From Psychrobacter sp. PL19 (lineage in GTDB: Bacteria; Pseudomonadota; Gammaproteobacteria; Pseudomonadales; Moraxellaceae): 64,000 nucleotides of DNA. Numbering within the stretch: position 1 is the first letter of the stretch; each line of letters starts with the position of its first letter. The notes beneath the pieces are model-generated. The model was not told the DNA's origin and made no database searches. It was given only the letters and a program-made list of their open reading frames with translations. Both the position numbers and the translations under genes were made by a program. Below are positions 1 through 8,915 of this stretch, in pieces. The DNA is taken from positions 2,046,001-2,110,000 of the forward strand of contig NZ_JAGING010000001.1 of assembly GCF_017875835.1 (NCBI RefSeq), written 5' to 3'.

Positions 1-702
1 CTATATAAAGCATTACAAACTGAACTGGTCGACATCCTAACGCCAAAAGTGGCGCCGCTCATTATTGATAGCAGCAAAAAACCATTTGTTATCTTAGTGG
101 TCGGTGTCAATGGTGTGGGCAAGACTACTACTATTGGTAAGCTGGCCAAGCGTTTGCAAGGTGAGGGTAAGTCAGTCATGCTGGCTGCTGGTGATACCTT
201 CCGCGCCGCCGCTACTGAACAGCTACAAATTTGGGGCGAGCGTAATAATATTCCGGTGGTCGCGCAAGGTCACGGTTCCGACAGCGCTTCGGTAATCTTC
301 GATGCGATGCAGTCTGCTAAAGCAAAAAATATTGACGTACTAATAGCAGATACTGCTGGGCGCCTACAAAATAAAACCCACCTGATGACGGAGCTTGAAA
401 AAGTAGTGCGGGTCATGCGTAAATCTGATCCAACTGCACCGCATGAAGGTATGATTATTCTTGATGCCGGCACGGGACAAAATGCTATCAATCAAGTTGA
501 ACTGTTTAATAAAGTGGTGCCACTAACGGGTATCACGATCACTAAACTAGATGGTACGGCTAAAGGTGGCGTCGTGTTTAATATCGCGGAAACTACAGAT
601 GTTCCTATTCGCTATATTGGGGTGGGCGAGACGATTGATGATTTGCGTGCGTTTAGTCCGAAACAGTTTGTTGCCGCGTTATTTGAGACGGATGAGCAAT
701 AA
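1..702 (+). CDS. ftsY: FtsY, SRP receptor GTPase (5' end outside window)
   Basis: This is the NG-domain part of the signal recognition particle receptor, which docks ribosome-SRP complexes at the inner membrane and releases the nascent chain to the translocon by GTP hydrolysis. The reading frame is open from base 1, so the acidic A domain and N-terminus lie outside the window. Visible motifs are the P-loop GVNGVGKTTTIGKLA, the DTFRAAA insertion box, DTAGR (G3), TKLDGTAKGG (G4) and the closing PIRYIGVGE-DDLRAF segment. The C-terminus is complete at 702. The SRP RNA partner is also in this window near 50.3 kb, though not linked. Confidence 0.95.
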   Translation, partial: LYKALQTELVDILTPKVAPLIIDSSKKPFVILVVGVNGVGKTTTIGKLAKRLQGEGKSVMLAAGDTFRAAATEQLQIWGERNNIPVVAQGHGSDSASVIFDAMQSAKAKNIDVLIADTAGRLQNKTHLMTELEKVVRVMRKSDPTAPHEGMIILDAGTGQNAINQVELFNKVVPLTGITITKLDGTAKGGVVFNIAETTDVPIRYIGVGETIDDLRAFSPKQFVAALFETDEQ

Positions 703-753
703 ACATCAGTTAGGCTTAGCATAGATAATATACTTATTAGTAGGGTGGATAAT

Positions 754-1362
754 ATGATTATAACGCACGTTACAGTGCCCGATATTGCTGCTTATCACCA
801 TGATAATGAGCAACTGTCTAAGGCGGCACTATTGCTGGGCAGTCATACTATCGACGGTACGGCAAAGTTAGTTTGGTGTAAATGGTTAGGAGCAGATGAG
901 CATTGGCAAGATAAAATTAAGCTATCCTCTTTGGCGAAGCATTATAATTTTGACATTATGGATACTGAGTTTGTAGAGGCTGAGCAGCTTGTTTCTGGCT
1001 GCATCGAGCAGCAGCTACTATTAACCAGTATTGCCCAATTGCAGCAATACCTGCAAGGAACACGCCGTAGCTTTGACTTGCCGATTGATACCACCCTAGG
1101 TACTGAGTTTCAACAAAAGGTATGGAGAGCGCTACAAAAAATACCTTATGGTCAAACCATCAGTTACGCTAAATTAGCTGATAATATTGGCCAGCCCACG
1201 GCATTTCGAGCTGTCGCTAACGCTAATGGTAAAAACCCATTTAGCGTGACTATTCCTTGTCATCGGGTGATTGCCAGTGATGGTAAGCTCGGCGGTTATA
1301 CAGGTGGGTTGGATAAAAAGGAATATCTGCTCGCGCTTGAAGGCATTACCTGTAAAGCATGA
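754..1362 (+). CDS. ogt: Methylated-DNA--protein-cysteine S-methyltransferase (Ogt type)
   Basis: A suicide repair protein that moves the methyl or alkyl group from O6-alkylguanine (or O4-alkylthymine) to its own cysteine. The active-site motif IPCHRVIASDGKLGGYTGG and the helix-turn-helix segment FQQKVWRALQKIPYGQTISY are intact. At about 202 residues it has the Ogt layout: a divergent N-terminal domain plus the catalytic domain, without the Ada transcription domain. I chose ATG 754 because TAGGG lies 8 bases upstream; an in-frame GTG at 745 is the alternative. It follows ftsY by 51 bases and ends in a shared bidirectional terminator. Confidence 0.87.
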   Translation: MIITHVTVPDIAAYHHDNEQLSKAALLLGSHTIDGTAKLVWCKWLGADEHWQDKIKLSSLAKHYNFDIMDTEFVEAEQLVSGCIEQQLLLTSIAQLQQYLQGTRRSFDLPIDTTLGTEFQQKVWRALQKIPYGQTISYAKLADNIGQPTAFRAVANANGKNPFSVTIPCHRVIASDGKLGGYTGGLDKKEYLLALEGITCKA

Positions 1363-1397
1363 AGTTGTGGCAAAATATTTAATTTCATACGTAATTG

Positions 1398-1434
1398 AAA
1401 AAAGCCAAGCGTCATTAAACGTTTGGCTTTTTTG
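1398..1434. terminator. Bidirectional intrinsic terminator, ogt / yebC
   Basis: The stem AAGCCAAGCG / CGTTTGGCTT has one mismatch and a 7-base loop. It is flanked by an A-run on the left and a T-run on the right, so it can stop transcripts from both convergent genes. Confidence 0.8.
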
Positions 1435-1474
1435 CGACTAACATGATTTTTAAGCTGATTTAGATTAATAGTGA

Positions 1475-2227
1475 TCAGTGTTCTTCAAGCTCTGCCATGA
1501 CTTCATCTGAGAAATTGACATTAGTATAGACCTCTTGCACATCATCGATGTCTTCTAACATATCAATCATTTTCATGACTTTTAGCGCGTCATCAATATT
1601 ATCAATCTCAGCGCTAGTCGCTGGTGACATGGTTACTTCAGCGTTGTCAGAGAGGAGACCTGCGGCATTAAGAGCATCCTTAACACGTCCAAAGCTATCG
1701 ACTTCAGTGATAACCACTAGGGTCTCACCATCATTTTCGATATCAAGCGCACCAGCATCTAAGGCAGCAAGCATAATCTCATCTTCTAAACCCAGGTCAT
1801 TAAAGCTAATTTCACCACGTTTGTTAAATAAATACGCGACTGAGCCTGAAGTGCCAAGATTGCCTTCATGCTTGGTAAAGGCGTGACGCACTTCACTGAC
1901 GGTCCGGTTGAGGTTATCAGTCATGGTTTCAACCAATACTGCTACGCCGCCGATACCATAGCCTTCGTAGTTAACTTCTTCCATATTATCATTGTCACCG
2001 CCACCAGCACCGCGAGCAACCGCACGATTGATGGTATCTCGAGTCATATTGACTGATAGCGCTTTTTCAATCACGGCTCGCAGGCGTGGATTTTTATCAG
2101 GGTCGGGGTCACCTTGCTTGGCAGCTGAGACAATCTCACGAATAATTTTAGTAAAGACTTTACCCTTTACCGCATCCTGACGGGCTTTACGGTGTTTGAT
2201 ATTTGCCCATTTTGAATGGCCTGCCAT
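1475..2227 (-). CDS. yebC: YebC/PmpR (TACO1) family protein
   Basis: A full-length member (250 residues) of the YebC family. Members were described as DNA-binding regulators and more recently as factors helping ribosomes through difficult peptide stretches; which role applies here cannot be read from sequence. The signature start [19 protein letters not shown] is present, followed by the K-I-REI-AA segment, [15 protein letters not shown] and TDNLNRT. The ATG follows AAGGA by 6 bases. It is monocistronic and converges on ogt. Confidence 0.93.
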   Translation of the reverse strand: MAGHSKWANIKHRKARQDAVKGKVFTKIIREIVSAAKQGDPDPDKNPRLRAVIEKALSVNMTRDTINRAVARGAGGGDNDNMEEVNYEGYGIGGVAVLVETMTDNLNRTVSEVRHAFTKHEGNLGTSGSVAYLFNKRGEISFNDLGLEDEIMLAALDAGALDIENDGETLVVITEVDSFGRVKDALNAAGLLSDNAEVTMSPATSAEIDNIDDALKVMKMIDMLEDIDDVQEVYTNVNFSDEVMAELEEH

Positions 2228-2562
2228 ACGATATCCTTAATTTTTGCTTGTTATTTAGTATCTTGATCAAAGCGCTGCTGACAACAACGGCCTATAATTA
2301 CCCACACAGTTTCTACTTTACGCTCAGCAAGTTTACGCTCATCAAGCTTGTTTGTAATAACAAGCTTACGTGTGAGTTGACAATTTGTATGTCGCTAATA
2401 ATGGTTTTTTGCTACACTGTGACAAGTATTATAGGGCGGTGACCGCTATCAGTTGACACTAATATGCAGCTATTGTCATCATTTTAACTAATCCCACTCT
2501 TTCATTTCCGTTTAAACTATTCGGTTTTATAAAGCCCTTATTCTTATGACGCCATTGATCCT
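2228..2562. other. Spacer between divergent yebC and K+ channel gene
   Basis: No gene is supported here. It must hold the divergent promoters, but I found no clear -35/-10 pair. A perfect 7-bp inverted repeat, AAGCTTG...CAAGCTT (2344-2350 and 2361-2367), could be a hairpin or a protein site; it has no T-run. Confidence 0.4.
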
Positions 2563-3393
2563 ATGAAGCAATCAACCACTGAAGCCGTTATCCAGCTACG
2601 TAAGCGCATTCACATCGTTATTGAAGGCACAGACACTCGTTTGGGTAAGCTATTCGACATCATGTTATTGATTACGATTTTGGCCAGTGTGGCTGTAGTG
2701 ATGCTCGATAGTGTGCTGTATATGCGCTTACAGTATGGCACGATATTTTTCTATACTGAATGGTTCTTTACTATTTTATTTACCATTGAGTATGTTTTAA
2801 GACTATTTTCAGCGCCCAATCGGTTCCGTTATGTCTTTAGTTTCTTTGGCGTAGTGGATCTATTGTCGGTGCTACCCAGTTATTTGAGCTTAATGTTCGT
2901 GGGTGTACAATATCTACTAGTAATACGTATCTTGCGTATTTTACGCATTTTCCGAGTGCTCAAGCTGAAAGCTTATATGCAGCAAGCAGGATTTTTAGCC
3001 TCTGCTCTAAAAACCAGCCAACAGAAAATCACCGTATTTTTCTTATCTTTAGTACTATTAGTAACGATTTTCGGATCGGTTATTTATGTGGTTGAAGGGC
3101 CAGAAAACGGCTTTACCAGTATTCCATTATCTATCTATTGGGCTATTGTCACCATGACCACGGTAGGCTACGGTGACATATCGCCAAAAACACCGCTAGG
3201 ACAAGCCATTGCTTCTATGGTCATGATTACTGGTTATTCCATTATCGCGGTACCTACAGGGATTTTTACTGCTGAGCTGGCACGTAATCTGCGTCCACAG
3301 CTCAATCCAGTCACCTGCCCGAACTGCGGTAAATTTGGTCATGCAGTAGGAGCAGAGTTTTGTGATCGTTGTGGGCATGCGCTACATATATAA
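2563..3393 (+). CDS. Voltage-gated-like potassium channel with C-terminal zinc ribbon
   Basis: A six-helix K+ channel of the ion transporter family. A first helix lies near residues 30-50. The S4 segment has regularly spaced arginines (IRILRILRIFRVLKLK, about 120-135). The selectivity filter TVGYGD is at residues 200-205, followed by the pore-lining helix. The last 30 residues hold two Cys pairs, CPNC and CDRC, which look like a zinc ribbon and not the RCK/TrkA-N domain common in bacterial channels. It probably conducts K+ across the inner membrane; gating by voltage is inferred from S4. The ATG lacks a strong ribosome binding site. Confidence 0.85.
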   Translation: MKQSTTEAVIQLRKRIHIVIEGTDTRLGKLFDIMLLITILASVAVVMLDSVLYMRLQYGTIFFYTEWFFTILFTIEYVLRLFSAPNRFRYVFSFFGVVDLLSVLPSYLSLMFVGVQYLLVIRILRILRIFRVLKLKAYMQQAGFLASALKTSQQKITVFFLSLVLLVTIFGSVIYVVEGPENGFTSIPLSIYWAIVTMTTVGYGDISPKTPLGQAIASMVMITGYSIIAVPTGIFTAELARNLRPQLNPVTCPNCGKFGHAVGAEFCDRCGHALHI

Positions 3394-3430
3394 CAAACAG
3401 CCATTCCATAACTTTGGGTATGTGTAGGGC

Positions 3431-3476
3431 GATGAGTGCTGTGATGTTTATAGGATGAGTGCTGTGGCGTTTATAG
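3431..3476. repeat. Tandem duplication, 23 bp x 2
   Basis: Two copies of a 23-bp unit beginning GATGAGTGCTGTG (3431-3453 and 3454-3476) differ at two bases. The second copy contains the stop codon of the minus-strand kinase gene that ends at 3471, so the duplication spans a gene end. Confidence 0.8.
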
Positions 3477-4766
3477 ATAGTCAGCAACTAATGGTGACAA
3501 ATCGATTTCGACTCCCAGGTTGACTAGGTTCCAATACTGACCGGATACCGTACGATCTAGCATCATAGTAGTAGCTGATGGTTGGAACTGACCGAAATAC
3601 TTTAAAGATGTGCGCATTTGAGCTATGGCTTCGTGGTGCACCTGACTGCTAGTAAAATCAAAAGCGCCATCTTGATAAGGCTTGATAGACAAGGGTTTGA
3701 GTCCAATTTCTAGCCATTTTTGGTAAAATTCACCTGGAATATTTTTATCATCATCTCGGCGTACTTCAAGGGCTACTAAATCTTGTTCAAGCGCCGTTAC
3801 ATCGCCTTTTATGGCATGTTGAGCAAAGCGTCGAAACAACTGAACTTCACTATCGCTATAGCTGCGAACCCCGCCAAAATCATAAGCGACTACGCTACCA
3901 TCAGCTCGAAAGGCAAAGTTACCTGGATGCGGGTCACAATGCATCCGGTATAGACCAAATAGCTGTCCGGCAGTAAAATGAAATAAGCGCTCTGCAATTT
4001 TTTGTTTGATAGTATTGTCCCAGCTTGCTGCTACCGTCAGCGTTTCGCCCATCTCTTCAGTCAAAGTCAATACCCGTTTAGAAGAGTGGCTACTGATAAC
4101 CTTGGGAATAATAAGGCCTGTATCATCGGCATGGAAGGCGCCAAACACACGCAGATTATGAGCCTCTTTTATATAGTCTAGCTCGTCATGTAAGCTTTGG
4201 CGAATCTCGTCAAACAGCTGGTTCTGTAACTCACGGCTCATATTAAGAACGCCGGCTATCTTGAGCGCCATACGCACTTGTTTAAGGTCACTATCACAGT
4301 TTTCATCGACATCAGGATACTGTACTTTGACGACCACCCTTTGCCCAGAGGGTAGAGTCGCCTTATGGACTTGTCCAATAGACGCGGCGGCAAACGATGT
4401 TTCTTCGAATTCAGTAAACAGCTGGTCAATAGGCGCTTTTAGCTCACGCTCAACTTGCGCGAGTATCTGTGCGTAAGGCATTGGCGGTGCGTCTTTTTGC
4501 AGCTTTTCAAGGGCATTTGCCACTTCAGGTGGGAACACATCTTTATATTGTGAGGCAATCTGTCCCACTTTCATCACCGCACCCTTCATTTCTCCAAGGG
4601 TTTCAGCTATCTGGATACCCACGTCTTGCATCAACTCTGAGCGCGCTTGCAGGCGTTTTTCTTCGTCACTAGAGAGATGCTTCAATGAGTTTTTAGCCGC
4701 TTTCCCCGCAATACTTGCAGTCATGCCAGCGAGTTTCATAAAGCGTTTTCTGGACGATTTTGCCAT
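3471..4766 (-). CDS. ABC1/AarF/UbiB-family kinase-like protein
   Basis: An atypical protein-kinase-like ATPase of the ABC1 (ADCK) family, whose members support ubiquinone or lipid metabolism at membranes. The 431 residues carry the family N-terminal KxGQ-type motif (GAVMKVGQIAS), the Ala-rich loop (EETSFAAASIGQVHKATLPSGQRVVVKVQYP), the catalytic HCDPHPGNFAF and the metal-binding YDFGGVR. There is no long C-terminal membrane anchor as in UbiB, so it is more like the soluble ABC1 paralogs; I do not assign ubiB. The ATG is preceded by GGTGAT. Confidence 0.85.
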   Translation of the reverse strand: MAKSSRKRFMKLAGMTASIAGKAAKNSLKHLSSDEEKRLQARSELMQDVGIQIAETLGEMKGAVMKVGQIASQYKDVFPPEVANALEKLQKDAPPMPYAQILAQVERELKAPIDQLFTEFEETSFAAASIGQVHKATLPSGQRVVVKVQYPDVDENCDSDLKQVRMALKIAGVLNMSRELQNQLFDEIRQSLHDELDYIKEAHNLRVFGAFHADDTGLIIPKVISSHSSKRVLTLTEEMGETLTVAASWDNTIKQKIAERLFHFTAGQLFGLYRMHCDPHPGNFAFRADGSVVAYDFGGVRSYSDSEVQLFRRFAQHAIKGDVTALEQDLVALEVRRDDDKNIPGEFYQKWLEIGLKPLSIKPYQDGAFDFTSSQVHHEAIAQMRTSLKYFGQFQPSATTMMLDRTVSGQYWNLVNLGVEIDLSPLVADYL

Positions 4767-4937
4767 TCATATCACCGTGTATTGGACTATTGATTGAGTC
4801 AAGTTTTTGATTGTAAGGTTTATTTTATTACAAAAGCTAGGCTATGGATGCTCTAGGTATTTTTACCCAAGCCTATTTTACTCAAGCTGTCACTATTTAA
4901 CCAGTCTGCTTTAGTTACTATTATCAATGATGCACAA

Positions 4938-5474
4938 TCAACGCTCTAAATTTACGGCGTAAGTGTTGATCAGCCAGTAATCCAATGCCATCTGATAGCC
5001 TAAATGCCCCAGACCACAGATAACCCCGACTGCCACATCACTTAAGTAAGAATGCTGCCGAAAAGATTCTCGCGTATGGACATTAGATAAATGCACTTCA
5101 ATAAACGGTTTTTGAGTCGCTAATAAAGCATCACGTAGCGCGACCGAGGTATGAGTAAAAGCGGCAGGATTGATGATAATCGCGTCTACTTGCGCTGTGG
5201 CTTCTGCTAACAGGCCGTAATGCTGAATGTCATCAACGAGTTTTCCTTCATGATTTGATTGAATACAAGTCAGCTCAATACCATGCTGAGCGGCACGGTT
5301 GATTAAGTTCGTCTCAATATCGGCGAGGGTAGTATGACCATAAATATCAGGCTCACGCTTACCTAGCAGATTAAGATTTACCCCATTAACAAGTAACAGT
5401 CTACGGGTAAGTGGCATGGTTGCTCTCGAACTAGAGAGATTAGTTGGCATTACCGATTGAGAAGAATTACTCAT
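4938..5474 (-). CDS. aroQ: 3-dehydroquinate dehydratase, type II
   Basis: It dehydrates 3-dehydroquinate to 3-dehydroshikimate in the shikimate pathway. Hallmarks are [20 protein letters not shown], the loop [47 protein letters not shown] and the C-terminal [11 protein letters not shown]. The type II fold is usually about 150 residues. I start at ATG 5474 (AGAGAAACTT upstream), giving a 20-residue Ser/Thr-rich leader before the core. ATG 5417 would give the minimal enzyme, and the frame is open to 5531 with another ATG. Confidence 0.92.
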   Translation of the reverse strand: MSNSSQSVMPTNLSSSRATMPLTRRLLLVNGVNLNLLGKREPDIYGHTTLADIETNLINRAAQHGIELTCIQSNHEGKLVDDIQHYGLLAEATAQVDAIIINPAAFTHTSVALRDALLATQKPFIEVHLSNVHTRESFRQHSYLSDVAVGVICGLGHLGYQMALDYWLINTYAVNLER

Positions 5475-5531
5475 AAGTTTCTCTATAAATATAAAAAAAG
5501 TATTGATACGACAAACGGCTAAGACGGTCAA

Positions 5532-5998
5532 TCATCAATAAATATAAAATGGTCGTATAGTAGCGAATAAACCTAATAATTTTTGCTCTAGCCCTTTATC
5601 ATAGCAGCTTGCCGGTTAGATTATAAAAAATTGTCTAAAAAACTGCGTTAGCCTTTAAAAATCATGTTAAAAGACTTTATGTTACTAAAAACCCGTGCTA
5701 TGATATTTTTAAGTAATAAGTATTGTAAGTTTGTTACTTATTATGTTCTAAGGAGTGATTCCATCATGATGGTAGCACTAACCAATACGGATAAAATATA
5801 ATCGTCTTGATTTAGAAAGTCTTTTGTTAAATGGTGCACACCAAATGATAAAAGTGGCTATGAATATAAACTTGAAATGTTTGAACAACAGTATTTAGAG
5901 CAGTACTCTTAGATTTTGATCTCATAATTTTAGACCCCGTTTATATGCAATGTTGCAAAGGAATTTGGGGCTAAATAAACTTTTTAGGAAGTAATATT
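5532..5998. other. Spacer with probable long leader of the cold-shock gene
   Basis: The region shows structured features expected of a cspA-type leader. An 8-bp inverted repeat AATAAGTA...TACTTATT (5715-5742) is followed by AAGGAG, a 12-bp perfect palindrome CCATCATGATGG (5761-5772) and an 11-codon reading frame ATG 5766 to TAA 5801. Just before the csp start a stem TTTAGACCCC...GGGGCTAAA encloses TGCAATGTTGCA (about 5930-5974). Short stretches at 5797-5911 look mildly coding-like in two other frames, so a decayed small gene is possible. No longer gene is supported. Confidence 0.4.
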
Positions 5999-6214
5999 AT
6001 GTCAGCTCGTGAGGAAGGTATTGTAAAGTGGTTTAATGATTCAAAAGGCTTTGGTTTCATTCAACGTGATAGTGGAGAAGATATTTTCGTCCATTTCCGC
6101 GCGATTCAAGGTGATGGTTATCGTTCTCTAAAAGACGGCGAAAAAGTTGAATTCAGTGTGGTAGAAGGCGATAAAGGTCTTCAAGCTGAAGAGGTCAGAA
6201 AAGTAGAAGAGTGA
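5999..6214 (+). CDS. CspA-family cold-shock protein
   Basis: A 71-residue single cold-shock domain, the usual length. Both RNA-binding motifs are present: RNP1 KGFGFI and RNP2 DIFVHF. Proteins of this family melt RNA secondary structure and assist translation at low temperature. The ATG follows AGGAAG. It is a single-gene unit with a long leader upstream and its own terminator downstream, which fits post-transcriptional cold induction (inferred). The next gene is an RNA helicase on the same strand. Confidence 0.95.
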   Translation: MSAREEGIVKWFNDSKGFGFIQRDSGEDIFVHFRAIQGDGYRSLKDGEKVEFSVVEGDKGLQAEEVRKVEE

Positions 6215-6279
6215 TCCGCATAGACATTAGGGTAGTTTAGCTATAATGTCTGTATAAACTACTGATATACTACTAAGTC

Positions 6280-6357
6280 AAGCCCGTCTGATCTTACCGA
6301 TGTTGAGTTTATCGCAGCGTATTTGGTAAGAGACAGATGTCAGGCTTGGCTTTTTTA
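6280..6357 (+). terminator. Intrinsic terminator of the cold-shock gene
   Basis: A long hairpin has outer arms CAAGCC/GGCTTG and inner arms CTTACC/GGTAAG with internal bulges, and is followed by TTTTTT. Confidence 0.7.
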
Positions 6358-6471
6358 TGTTTTTGGTTTACAGAAATATAGTCATTTGTATTTATATACT
6401 GGCTACCACAAGGCTTACCGTGAGCCCATCACTGGTTAATATACAAGCGGTCAATATAAAAGGATGATTTT

Positions 6472-7626
6472 TTGAGTAATTTTACGACATTTACTGATTT
6501 GCCACTTTCAGCGCCGACCCTACGCGCGGTAAGTGATTTAGGTTTCACCCAACTGACTCCTATTCAAGCCCAAATATTACCGCACACATTGGCACATCAA
6601 GATGCCATCGGCCAGGCGCAAACCGGCACTGGCAAGACGGCAACATTTTTGCTCACTATTATGGAAGCGCTACTTACTCGTCCCTTTACTCCTGATGAAG
6701 AGCGTTATTTAGGCGAGCCACGCGCGGTCGTTATGGCACCAACACGCGAGTTGGCTCAGCAAATATTTGATGATTGCATCATGCTGACCAAATATACCTC
6801 GTTACATAGTGTCTGTATCATGGGTGGCACCAATTATGAAACTCAGCAGCACGAGCTTGAGCGCCAATACGTCGATATTCTGATTGCCACACCTGGACGT
6901 CTGATTGATCTAATGAATAAAGGTATGGTTTATCTTGATCGGGTGGAAGTACTGGTATTAGATGAAGCAGATCGTATGTTGGATATGGGTTTTATCCCTG
7001 ATATCAAGCGTTTAGTAGGACGGATGCCGCCCAACACTGATCGTCAAAGTTTATTGTTTTCAGCAACATTTAACCAAGATGTGATGAACTTGGCCTATCG
7101 TTGGTTACATGAGCCACAATTCGTTGAAATTGAGCCGGAGCATAAGACCAGTGAGCTGGTTGATCAGCATTTTTACTTACTCACAGAAGATCAGAAGCTA
7201 GAAGCTCTACAGCGCATTATTACCGACACAGCGGTGGAAAAAGTGATTGTATTTGCCAATCGTAAAGATCAAGTGAAGCGTCTCTATCATAAGCTACGTC
7301 AAGCACACAAAATTGTGATGCTATCAGGTGATGTCATTCAGCAAAAGCGTGAAAAATACTTACAACGCTTTAAAGATGGTCATGCCTCTATTTTGGTAGC
7401 GACTGATGTGGCGGGACGAGGCATTCATGTTGATGATATCAGTCATGTGGTCAATTATACTTTGCCCGATCAACCAGATGATTATGTGCATCGCATTGGT
7501 CGTACAGGCCGCGCCGGACAAACAGGAATCAGTATTAGCTTCGTCAGTGAGGACGATGCTTTTAATATACCGGCGTTAGAGAAGCATTTAGATACTAAGT
7601 TTACCCTTGAGCAGTGGCAACAATAG
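6472..7626 (+). CDS. rhlB: DEAD-box ATP-dependent RNA helicase (RhlB-like)
   Basis: A 384-residue helicase core without a long C-terminal extension. Motifs in order are the Q motif FTQLTPIQAQ, motif I AQTGTGKT, PTRELAQQ, TPGR, DEAD (VLDEADRMLDMGF), SAT, and the second-domain motifs VATDVAGRGIHVDDI and HRIGRTGRAGQ. RhlB-type helicases unwind mRNA for degradosome decay; the name rests on overall resemblance, and RhlE is the main alternative. Translation starts at TTG 6472, supported by AAAGGATGA 7 bases upstream. The cold-shock gene upstream suggests a shared cold-related role (inference). Confidence 0.85.
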   Translation: MSNFTTFTDLPLSAPTLRAVSDLGFTQLTPIQAQILPHTLAHQDAIGQAQTGTGKTATFLLTIMEALLTRPFTPDEERYLGEPRAVVMAPTRELAQQIFDDCIMLTKYTSLHSVCIMGGTNYETQQHELERQYVDILIATPGRLIDLMNKGMVYLDRVEVLVLDEADRMLDMGFIPDIKRLVGRMPPNTDRQSLLFSATFNQDVMNLAYRWLHEPQFVEIEPEHKTSELVDQHFYLLTEDQKLEALQRIITDTAVEKVIVFANRKDQVKRLYHKLRQAHKIVMLSGDVIQQKREKYLQRFKDGHASILVATDVAGRGIHVDDISHVVNYTLPDQPDDYVHRIGRTGRAGQTGISISFVSEDDAFNIPALEKHLDTKFTLEQWQQ

Positions 7627-7764
7627 TTGTTATAGAGCAAACATCAACCTGTTGTAGCATCAGACTGGCTTAATGTACCGGCTTTAATAAACCAGCCACA
7701 ACTCGAACTGGTTTTGCTTGTAGTCGATTGAGGTCTTGCTCATTGGCCATCGTGTTCAAAATAA

Positions 7765-7803
7765 AAAGCCCTTACCGTCATGATTGGCGTTAAGGGATTT
7801 TTA
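7765..7803 (+). terminator. Intrinsic terminator downstream of the helicase
   Basis: The stem CCCTTA(c)CG / GCGTTAAGGG ends in ATTTTTAT. Confidence 0.65.
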
Positions 7804-7885
7804 TGGACATTAATAATGTGATGCTCTTAACTTGGTGTGGTGATGACTCACTAGCTTCTCATTAATCTTGATTCAAGGTAGTGGA

Positions 7886-8800
7886 CTAATTAGTGTTCGT
7901 ATCACGATCGCTTGGCATAGTACTTGGCATATTATTCGACGTAACATCTGGCATAGTGCTCATGTCTTGCATACTATGATCCATAGCATTATCGCTATCG
8001 GGCGTCATGTCGTGATTCATTTGACTCATATCGGCCGTGGTTGCTTCAGAACGTTCCGGATTAGACGTCGTCATAGCAGAGTGGCTGCCATGATCCATCT
8101 GTGCATCGCCACCGCCATGCCCACTGTGCATGTTAGCCATTACCATGGGTACAACAATAACTGCTAAGCCAGATAACACCATAATAGCGCCATTCAGCTG
8201 TCTTAAGCGAAAACGCCCAATCTTATCGCGTAACCAGCCAACGGTTTCGTGCGTGGCAACCAGCATTGGCACTGTACCTAAGCCAAAGACAAACATCAAT
8301 GCTGCACCGCTCAACGGATTGTGGGCGACTATTGCGATAAGTAGGGCACCGTAGACCAAGCCACAAGGCAAGAAGCCCCAAAGTAGACCAGCAGTTAGTG
8401 CACGTGGGAAAGTGGTTAGTGGAAATACTTTTTGACGAAGTGGGCTAAGGTACTGCCAAAAGCGCATACCAAAACGCTCAAGCTTGGTCAAAAAGGGTGC
8501 GCCAAGCATGGTCACGCCAACAAAAACCAGTACCAATCCCAGTAAAATACGCGGCGTACTATTACCCTTCATTAATGGCTCTAACACAGTGGTACCAATA
8601 AGTCCTGCGACTAAGCCTAAGAATGCGTAACTGGTTAGACGTCCCAGATGATAGGTGGCGACCAGAGCACGGCGCTTAGCTGGACTGACATCTTTCATAG
8701 ACAGCCCAAATGCCGTCACCAGACCGCCGCACATACCCAAACAATGCGGTGAACCAAAAAACCCCATCAATAATGCTGCGACCAATAAGGCGGTGGTCAT
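7886..8800 (-). CDS. SafE/TauE-family membrane protein with Met/His-rich tail
   Basis: A six- to seven-helix inner-membrane protein of the sulfite exporter TauE/SafE family (UreH-like subgroup). The N-terminus carries the conserved SPHCLGMCGG segment at residues 17-26, and helices continue to about residue 223. Such proteins are often encoded beside cbb3 oxidase assembly genes, and here ccoS lies 115 bases upstream on the same strand, so a role in metal supply or oxidase maturation is likely but unproven. The last 84 residues are hydrophilic with about 13 Met and 6 His in MDH, MNHDM and MDHSMQDM patterns, resembling copper-binding tails. Confidence 0.82.
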   Translation of the reverse strand: MTTALLVAALLMGFFGSPHCLGMCGGLVTAFGLSMKDVSPAKRRALVATYHLGRLTSYAFLGLVAGLIGTTVLEPLMKGNSTPRILLGLVLVFVGVTMLGAPFLTKLERFGMRFWQYLSPLRQKVFPLTTFPRALTAGLLWGFLPCGLVYGALLIAIVAHNPLSGAALMFVFGLGTVPMLVATHETVGWLRDKIGRFRLRQLNGAIMVLSGLAVIVVPMVMANMHSGHGGGDAQMDHGSHSAMTTSNPERSEATTADMSQMNHDMTPDSDNAMDHSMQDMSTMPDVTSNNMPSTMPSDRDTNTN

Positions 8801-8915
8801 AATGAGTATCTCCTACAATAAATATTGAAATGTAACTCTATTTTTTACCGACAGTCATTTACTAAGTATACTGGCCACCACCAGAAAACGCAGGCAAGTA
8901 ATACCTATCAAGGCT

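Noticed and set aside
7868..8167. 99-codon plus-strand frame rich in His/Ile
   Set aside because: It is antisense to the Met/His-rich tail of the SafE-family gene, its codons mirror that tail, and no family is recognisable.
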